From contig NZ_JAUYHK010000011.1 of assembly GCF_030690045.1 (NCBI RefSeq), positions 186,001-250,000 on the forward strand: a stretch of 64,000 nucleotides of DNA, in the 5' to 3' direction. The DNA comes from Thalassospira sp. GTDB taxonomy: Bacteria > Pseudomonadota > Alphaproteobacteria > Rhodospirillales > Thalassospiraceae. Every line of letters begins with the position of its first letter. The first letter of the stretch is position 1. Position numbers and translations under genes: made by a program. Shown here in pieces: positions 58,705 to 64,000 of the stretch. The notes below the pieces were generated by a model. That model made no database searches and had not been told where the DNA came from. It saw only the letters and a program-made list of their open reading frames with translations.

Positions 58705-59874
58705 TCAACTGTTGCTGATGATTTTAAACCGTTTGCGCATGCCAAGCAGGTAAACCGGAATGATCATCCCCAGAAAAACAGACGTCATCAAAAACGCAGT
58801 CACCAGACCGTAATGCTCACCAATAAAACCGATAAAGGGCGGGCCTGCCATCAAGGCACTATATCCTGTGGCAGCGATGGTGGCGACAACCGATCCGCCG
58901 CTTTTGCCGGTTGCCTGTGCTGCGGCTGAAATCAGCAACGGCAGAATAACGGCCAGACCGATTCCGGCGATAAAGCACCCTATCCAGGCGATGATGATAT
59001 TGGGCGCAAGGGCAAGCAGCAAATACCCGCTTGATGCCAGCCCGGAACTGACGATCAGGACGGCAGGGCGACCGATTTTATCGACCACCCGGTCACCGGA
59101 CAGCCGGGCGGCGGCCATCGCCGCAGAATAAAGCGCAAAGCCGATGGCCGCCAGTGTCGGTCCGGATTGCAGATTGCTGTTCATCAGGACCGTCGCCCAG
59201 TCGGTAATGACACCTTCACCGAACTGCCCGATGAAGGCGCAAATGCCAAAAGGAAGCAAAATCAAAAAGATACTTTTTTGTTTTACACCATAAGTTTCGG
59301 TGTTTTGCGCATGCACCGGGTCGCGCATCAAACCATTTTGCAGATAGCAATGCACGATCAGCAGCAAAGTCACACTGACAGGCAGATGCAGCGTCATCGG
59401 TAAAGGCAAGGCAAACCAAAGGGCGGCAAACCCGGCCCCGGCAAAGCCGCCAAGGCTCCAGAACCCGTGCAGACCCGACATCAGGCTTTTGCGTTTGGCG
59501 CGTTCCACATTCAGGCCATTGGCATTCATGGCAATATCAAGACAGGCAGCCGAAAACCCCATGACAAACATAGCAATGGACAAGGTAGTTAGGCTGTTCA
59601 TGAAAAGCGGAATGGCAAGTGCCGGATAATAGGCCCATTTGGTATGGCGAACGATACTGTCGCTGCCAAAATGATCGGTCAGGCGGCCGGCAAACGGCAT
59701 GACAGCCAAAACGCCAACAGCGGCGGCCAAAAGCGCCCAGCCCAGATCTGCATGACCCAGACCAAGACGGTCCTGCACCATGGGAATATGCGGCACCCAG
59801 CTTGAAAAACCGGCACCATGCAAAAAGAAAATTCCGCGAACGCGGTTATGCACCAAATTGTGGGCAGATGTCAT
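58705..59874 (-). CDS. MFS transporter (YbjJ-like)
   Basis: 389 residues, 12 predicted membrane helices. The MFS loop 2-3 motif appears as GRLTDHFGSD and the second-half one as SGDRVVDKIGRP. First helix region GIFFLHGAGFSSWVPHIPMVQDRLGL and the block ACLDIAMNANGLNVERAKRKSLMSGLHGFWSLGG match the YbjJ/fucose-permease-like branch. Substrate unknown; may be an exporter or a sugar permease. It follows the DeoR regulator by 21 bp, probably the same operon. Confidence 0.88.
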   Translation of the reverse strand: MTSAHNLVHNRVRGIFFLHGAGFSSWVPHIPMVQDRLGLGHADLGWALLAAAVGVLAVMPFAGRLTDHFGSDSIVRHTKWAYYPALAIPLFMNSLTTLSIAMFVMGFSAACLDIAMNANGLNVERAKRKSLMSGLHGFWSLGGFAGAGFAALWFALPLPMTLHLPVSVTLLLIVHCYLQNGLMRDPVHAQNTETYGVKQKSIFLILLPFGICAFIGQFGEGVITDWATVLMNSNLQSGPTLAAIGFALYSAAMAAARLSGDRVVDKIGRPAVLIVSSGLASSGYLLLALAPNIIIAWIGCFIAGIGLAVILPLLISAAAQATGKSGGSVVATIAATGYSALMAGPPFIGFIGEHYGLVTAFLMTSVFLGMIIPVYLLGMRKRFKIISNS

Positions 59875-59895
59875 GATGTGATGTCCCGTATCGCC

Positions 59896-60657
59896 TCAGG
59901 CGAGAATGATTTCGACGCCATGATTTTTATAATTTTGCAAATAACCCGATGACAATTTACGCCCGGTTACCAGCCGGGAAATCTCATCCAGCCCGCAAAC
60001 CCGGTGGGGCAGGCTGGTTTCCAGCTTGTCTGCGGTTGCAACCGCAATAGTTTCAGTCGATTGCGCAATCATGGCGGCTTTGGTTGTGCGTTCTTCAAGG
60101 CAGGATGCGGTCAATCCCTGTTCGGGATGCAGCGCACAGGTGCCGATAATACAGATGTCGGCATGATAGCGCCGGATTTCGTCCATCGCGGTCGGGCCGT
60201 GGATTACCATTTCCTGTTTTAAAACCGACCCGCCGATCATGATGATTTTTGCATGGGGGTGTTCGGCAAGGGTGACGGCCACCGCCGGATTGACCGTAAT
60301 GACCATACCGCAAAAGGAAAGTTTCAAGTGACGGGCAATTTCAAGGATGGTGGAACCGCTATCGAAAAACACGATGGCATCATTGGGGATCAGGTCGCGG
60401 GCAACCTTGCGGGCAATCGCGCCTTTTTCCGGTAATAATTCCTGCAAGCGTGTCTGATAGGGGCCATTGGATACCGATACCTGCACCGCGCCGCCGTGAA
60501 TCCGGCGCAACAAGCCGCTTTCCTCCATCTGCCGCAAGTCACGGCGGATGGTATCAAGCGACGCATGAAATTGCTGCGCCAGATCGGGAACGCGCAGGGT
60601 TCCCTGTTGATGAAGCAGTTTTTCAATTTCGGCCTGACGGGTTTCAACGCTGGACAT
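59896..60657 (-). CDS. DeoR/GlpR family transcriptional regulator
   Basis: About 253 residues. N-terminal winged helix-turn-helix with DLAQQFHASLDTIRRDLRQ and the DeoR signature LLRRIHGGA (about 46-55), then a DeoRC sensor domain (about 75-235) with FFDSGSTILEIARHL and VTVNPAVAVTLAE. DeoR proteins normally respond to phosphorylated sugars. The ATG at 60657 (MSSVETRQ) is preferred over an upstream ATG at 60720. The regulator probably controls the adjacent MFS gene. Confidence 0.92.
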   Translation of the reverse strand: MSSVETRQAEIEKLLHQQGTLRVPDLAQQFHASLDTIRRDLRQMEESGLLRRIHGGAVQVSVSNGPYQTRLQELLPEKGAIARKVARDLIPNDAIVFFDSGSTILEIARHLKLSFCGMVITVNPAVAVTLAEHPHAKIIMIGGSVLKQEMVIHGPTAMDEIRRYHADICIIGTCALHPEQGLTASCLEERTTKAAMIAQSTETIAVATADKLETSLPHRVCGLDEISRLVTGRKLSSGYLQNYKNHGVEIILA

Positions 60658-60721
60658 AATGCATGAATTGCCTGTTTTGACGATTTTGCATGTTTTAGGA
60701 TGAGCGGCAGGCCGGGTCAAT

Positions 60722-60757
60722 AAAAAACCGGTCGCAACACGGGGCTGCGACCGGTTT
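60722..60757 (-). terminator. Terminator after metY
   Basis: AAACCGGTCGCA-ACACGGGGC-TGCGACCGGTTT stem, followed on the minus strand by T run (TTTTTTA). It separates metY from the downstream DeoR gene. Confidence 0.85.
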
Positions 60758-60777
60758 GATGTCGGGATTTTAGGATA

Positions 60778-62067
60778 TCAGGCTTTTTCAAGTGCCTGTT
60801 TCAGATCGGCAATGATGTCGTTGATATGTTCGATGCCAATCGACAGTCGGACATAACCATCGGTAACCCCCGACGACAGGCGATCTTCGACAGAAAGCTG
60901 TGAATGTGTCGTTGTGGCCGGATGAATGGCGAGTGATCGCGTATCGCCAATATTGGCGACGTGATAGAACAGTTCGAGGCTGTTGATAAAGCGTTCGCCT
61001 GCTTCTTTGCCACCGCCCAGTTCAAAACCCATCAGCGAGCCATAACCACCTTTCAGATAGACATCTGCGCGTCGACGGTTTTCACCCGACTGCGAACCGG
61101 GATGAATCACCTTGGTCACCTTTGGGTGACCTTTCAGGAAGGCGGCAACCTTGATAGCATTCTGACAATGGCGTTCCATGCGCAATGTCAGGGTTTCCAT
61201 ACCCTGAATGACCTGAAACGAACTGAGTGGGGATGCGGCTGCCCCAATGTCGCGTAACAAGGTGCAGCGCAATTTGATGGCATAGGCCACCGGGCCAATT
61301 GGCTTGACGGCTTCGGTCCAGATTGCGCCGTGATAGCTGGGGTCCGGTTCATTGAGCAAGGGGAAGCGTTTTGCATGCTTTTCCCAGTCGAATTTTCCGG
61401 AATCGACCACAATCCCGCCAACCGATGTGCCGTGACCGGCAATGAATTTGGTTGTCGAATAAACGACGATACTTGCGCCATGATCAATCGGACGGCACAG
61501 CACCGGGGCCGCCGTATTATCCATGATCAACGGAATACCCAGTGCATCGCCGATATCGGCGACTTCGCGGATCGGGAAAACCTGCAATTTCGGATTGGGC
61601 AGGGTTTCGGCGTAATAGGCGCGGGTCTTGTCATCGGTCAGGCGACGAAAGTTTTCCGGATCAGCCGGATCGGCAAAGCGAACCTCGATTCCCATCTGTT
61701 TGAAGGTATTGGCAAACAGGTTCCATGTTCCACCATAAAGGTCGGTCGAACTGACAATATTGTCACCGGCCTGCGCGACATTCATTACGGCAAAGGTCGA
61801 TGCCGCCTGACCGGATGCCACGGCAACAGCCGCAACACCGCCTTCAAGCGCCGCAATGCGTTTTTCCAGAACATCATTGGTCGGGTTCATCAGGCGGGTA
61901 TAGATGTTGCCCAGTTCACGCAGTGCAAACAGATCGGCCGCATGTTGCGTGTCGCGAAACTGATAGCTGGTGGTTTGATAAATCGGCACGGCAACTGCAC
62001 CCGTCGCTGGATCGGCGCGATACCCGGCATGCAGGACAATGGTTTCCGGATTCTTGCTGTTGGTCAT
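60778..62067 (-). CDS. metY: O-acetylhomoserine sulfhydrylase / aminocarboxypropyltransferase MetY
   Basis: 429-residue PLP enzyme of the Cys/Met-metabolism family, making homocysteine from O-acetylhomoserine and sulfide. PLP Lys in VYSTTKFIAGHGTSVGG (about 208), FADPADPENF, ETLPNPKLQVFPI and ATTTHSQLSVED. The 429 residues and the extended loop fit MetY rather than MetB/MetZ (about 380-400). Divergent from the acyl-CoA dehydrogenase across 191 bp that holds the strongest palindrome of the shared motif. Confidence 0.94.
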   Translation of the reverse strand: MTNSKNPETIVLHAGYRADPATGAVAVPIYQTTSYQFRDTQHAADLFALRELGNIYTRLMNPTNDVLEKRIAALEGGVAAVAVASGQAASTFAVMNVAQAGDNIVSSTDLYGGTWNLFANTFKQMGIEVRFADPADPENFRRLTDDKTRAYYAETLPNPKLQVFPIREVADIGDALGIPLIMDNTAAPVLCRPIDHGASIVVYSTTKFIAGHGTSVGGIVVDSGKFDWEKHAKRFPLLNEPDPSYHGAIWTEAVKPIGPVAYAIKLRCTLLRDIGAAASPLSSFQVIQGMETLTLRMERHCQNAIKVAAFLKGHPKVTKVIHPGSQSGENRRRADVYLKGGYGSLMGFELGGGKEAGERFINSLELFYHVANIGDTRSLAIHPATTTHSQLSVEDRLSSGVTDGYVRLSIGIEHINDIIADLKQALEKA

Positions 62068-62167
62068 ATCGTTTCCCCTGTTTGTTTTGGTCGTTACGAT
62101 GCGCCGAAGTAAGGCATAATATCATTTCTCCGACAAGATGTTCTGCGCCAGCGCCTTAATTTGCATA

Positions 62168-62189
62168 ATTCGGTACTGTTATACCGAAT
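62168..62189. promoter_or_regulatory. Palindrome ATTCGGTA-N6-TACCGAAT between metY and acyl-CoA dehydrogenase
   Basis: Perfect 8-bp arms with a 6-nt centre, contains TTCGGT-N8-ACCGAA. It lies 100 bp upstream of metY and 69 bp upstream of the acyl-CoA dehydrogenase. Best copy of the motif seen three times in this window. Confidence 0.6.
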
Positions 62190-62258
62190 GAATTGACAGG
62201 GATGCGGATTTCCGTCTACGTAAAAGGAAAATAAAATACCCAGCGGAGGCGCGTTTTC

Positions 62259-63398
62259 ATGGATTTCACCCTGTCGGATGATCAACTGGCATTTCAGGAT
62301 GCGGCGCGGGAATTTGCCTGCAATGAAATGGCACCACATGCCGGGGCATGGGATGCGGGTCATATTTTTCCCGAGGAAACCCTGCGAAAGGCCGCCGAAC
62401 TTGGGTTTGCTGCGATCTATACCCGCGATGATGTTGGCGGGTCGGGATTGGGGCGGCTGGATGCGGCGGTGATTTTTGAGGAACTGGCTACTGCCTGTCC
62501 GTCCACTGCGGCCTATTTGTCGATCCATAATATGGTGTGCTGGATGATCGACCGTTTTGGCACAGAACACCAACGGCGGGAATTTCTGCCAAATCTGGTC
62601 ACGATGACCCATTTCGGAAGCTATTGCCTGACCGAACCCGGTGCCGGATCAGATGCCGGATCGTTACGGACCCGTGCCATGCGGGAAGGGGATCATTATA
62701 TCCTGAACGGTGAAAAGGCTTTTATTTCCGGCGGATCGCGCAGCGATATTTATGTTGTGATGGCACGAACCGGCGATGACAGCCCCAAAGGCATTTCGAC
62801 CTTCATCGTACCCAAAGATGCCGAAGGATTGTCGTTCGGCAAACTGGAAGAAAAAATGGGCTGGAACAGCCAACCGACATCGGCGGTGATTTTCACCAAT
62901 TGCAAAATTCCGTCGTCCAACCGTCTGGGCGGCGAGGGCGAGGGATTTAAATTTGCCATGATGGGGCTGGATGGCGGCAGACTGAATATTGCCGCCTGTT
63001 CGATTGGTGGGGCACGGGCCGCGATGGAGCATGCGCGCGACCATATCAGGGTTCGCAAACAGTTTGGCAAAACTCTGGATCAGTTTCAGGCGTTGCAATT
63101 CAAATATGCCGACATGGTGACGGAACTGGAATCAGCCCGTCTGATCTTGCACAAGGCGGCCTGCAAGCTGGATGATAAGGCCCCGGATGCCTCGCAATTT
63201 TGTGCGATGGCAAAACGTCTTGCCACCGATATCGGGTTTCAGGTCTGCAATGATGCCCTGCAATTGCATGGCGGTTATGGTTATATTCGGGAATATCCGG
63301 TCGAACGGCTGTTGCGTGATTTGCGGGTTCACCAGATTCTCGAAGGGACCAACGAAATCATGCGTGTCATCATCGCGCGCGCCGCCCTCAAAGACTGA
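62259..63398 (+). CDS. Acyl-CoA dehydrogenase family protein (isobutyryl-CoA dehydrogenase-like)
   Basis: 379-residue flavoenzyme. Motifs: YCLTEPGAGSDAGSLRT (about 127-143), WNSQPTSAVIFTNC, RKQFGKTLDQFQALQFK (about 266-282), and LHGGYGYIREYPVERLLRD ending at ILEGTNEIMRVIIAR with the catalytic Glu (about 363). Length and motif pattern fit the isobutyryl/short branched-chain acyl-CoA dehydrogenases; the next gene, a 3-hydroxyisobutyryl-CoA hydrolase, supports valine degradation. GCGGAGG lies 10 nt before the ATG. Confidence 0.92.
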   Translation: MDFTLSDDQLAFQDAAREFACNEMAPHAGAWDAGHIFPEETLRKAAELGFAAIYTRDDVGGSGLGRLDAAVIFEELATACPSTAAYLSIHNMVCWMIDRFGTEHQRREFLPNLVTMTHFGSYCLTEPGAGSDAGSLRTRAMREGDHYILNGEKAFISGGSRSDIYVVMARTGDDSPKGISTFIVPKDAEGLSFGKLEEKMGWNSQPTSAVIFTNCKIPSSNRLGGEGEGFKFAMMGLDGGRLNIAACSIGGARAAMEHARDHIRVRKQFGKTLDQFQALQFKYADMVTELESARLILHKAACKLDDKAPDASQFCAMAKRLATDIGFQVCNDALQLHGGYGYIREYPVERLLRDLRVHQILEGTNEIMRVIIARAALKD

Positions 63399-63421
63399 TG
63401 CCCAACAGGCAGGAGACTCAA

Positions 63422-64000
63422 ATGCCCGAAACAAACGATAGCGGTGTGCAATTTTTGATCCATGGCCCGGTTGGTTATATATTGCTGGATCGGCCCAAGG
63501 CGTTGAATGCGCTGAACTTGCCAATGGTCGATGCCATGATGGCGCAATTGCGCCAGTGGGAGAAGGACCCGGCGATTGCCGTTATTGTGATTGAAGGGGC
63601 AGGCGAGCGTGCGTTTTGTGCAGGGGGTGACATTCGAGGCCTCTATGATGCCAGGCAGCGCAATGATGTTACATTGCTCGATGCGTTTTATCGCCGTGAA
63701 TATCAGTTGAACCATTTCATTGCCCATTATCCCAAACCCTATATCGCGATCATGAACGGCATCACGATGGGCGGCGGTGTTGGTGTGTCGATCCATGGTG
63801 ATTATCGTGTAGTGACCGAAAAAACCCTGTTTGCAATGCCGGAAACCGGGATTGGTTTTTTCCCCGATGTCGGCGGCGGCTATTTCCTGCCGCGCTGTCC
63901 CGGCGCGATTGGCATGTATCTGGGACTGACCGGGGCACGTTTGGCGGCGGCGGATTGTCTTTATGCCGGTCTGGCGACAGATGGTATCCAGGCCGCAGAT
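63422..64000 (+). CDS. 3-hydroxyisobutyryl-CoA hydrolase, 5' part (cut by window end)
   Basis: Open frame to the end of the window with no stop, 193 codons seen. ATG at 63422, AGGAG 8 nt upstream, 24 bp after the acyl-CoA dehydrogenase. Translates to an enoyl-CoA hydratase-fold protein: LNALNLPMVDAM, AFCAGGDIRGLYDA, IMNGITMGGGVGVS and the HIBCH block MPETGIGFFPDVGGGYF. Releases CoA from 3-hydroxyisobutyryl-CoA in valine catabolism. Usually followed by a 3-hydroxyisobutyrate dehydrogenase. Confidence 0.92.
   Translation, partial: MPETNDSGVQFLIHGPVGYILLDRPKALNALNLPMVDAMMAQLRQWEKDPAIAVIVIEGAGERAFCAGGDIRGLYDARQRNDVTLLDAFYRREYQLNHFIAHYPKPYIAIMNGITMGGGVGVSIHGDYRVVTEKTLFAMPETGIGFFPDVGGGYFLPRCPGAIGMYLGLTGARLAAADCLYAGLATDGIQAAD

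Overview
The window is a stretch of core chromosome from an alphaproteobacterium. The gene orders are those of Rhodospirillales and relatives: ppiD-trpE-trpG-trpD-trpC-moaC, pdhA-pdhB-pdhC-lpd-lipA-ratA, and rpoZ-rsh-pdxJ-acpS-lepB-rnc-era-recO-parC. The lipoyl-domain E1 beta subunit, the zinc-free HemB and the single-ACT threonine ammonia-lyase also fit. A marine Thalassospira-like organism is my best guess (inference from gene content and moderate GC; no search was run). I see no phage, insertion sequence, integron, CRISPR array, rRNA or tRNA gene. Nearly every base is explained by ordinary housekeeping genes with short gaps and clear intrinsic terminators.

Layout. 1-8 kb: minus-strand tryptophan and molybdopterin genes behind ppiD, interrupted by a plus-strand divergent polysaccharide deacetylase. 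8-14 kb: plus-strand glycolysis, export and precursor genes (tpiA, secG, pyrG, kdsA, eno, an FtsB-like gene). 14-21 kb: the pyruvate dehydrogenase complex followed by lipoyl synthase and a RatA/Coq10-like gene. 21-31 kb: cinA and pgpA, an M23 peptidase overlapping a bactofilin, a haloacid dehalogenase, a lytic transglycosylase, dapA, smpB, a sulfite-oxidase-like enzyme and a glutathione peroxidase. 30-33 kb: minus-strand recQ, uracil-DNA glycosylase and a NYN-domain protein. 33-44 kb: folK, rpoZ, (p)ppGpp synthetase/hydrolase, then a tightly packed run from DUF2062 to recO and parC. 44-49 kb: TRAP permease pair, protein aminoacyltransferase, motB and motA. 49-58 kb: flavin reductase, ilvA, aldehyde dehydrogenase, ornithine-type decarboxylase, malonyl-CoA synthetase-like ligase, a tiny DUF1127 gene, a HAD hydrolase and hemB. 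58-64 kb: MFS transporter, DeoR regulator, metY, and the start of a valine-degradation-type operon (acyl-CoA dehydrogenase and a 3-hydroxyisobutyryl-CoA hydrolase cut by the window end).

The most interesting signals are regulatory. A 20-bp inverted repeat TTCGGT-N8-ACCGAA lies upstream of pdhA and in the metY/acyl-CoA dehydrogenase gap, and a one-mismatch copy lies upstream of the malonyl-CoA synthetase-like gene. This suggests one unidentified regulator of acyl-CoA metabolism. A perfect TTAA-N7-TTAA CtrA-type box lies between pgpA and the M23-bactofilin pair. I did not find a convincing new multi-gene system.
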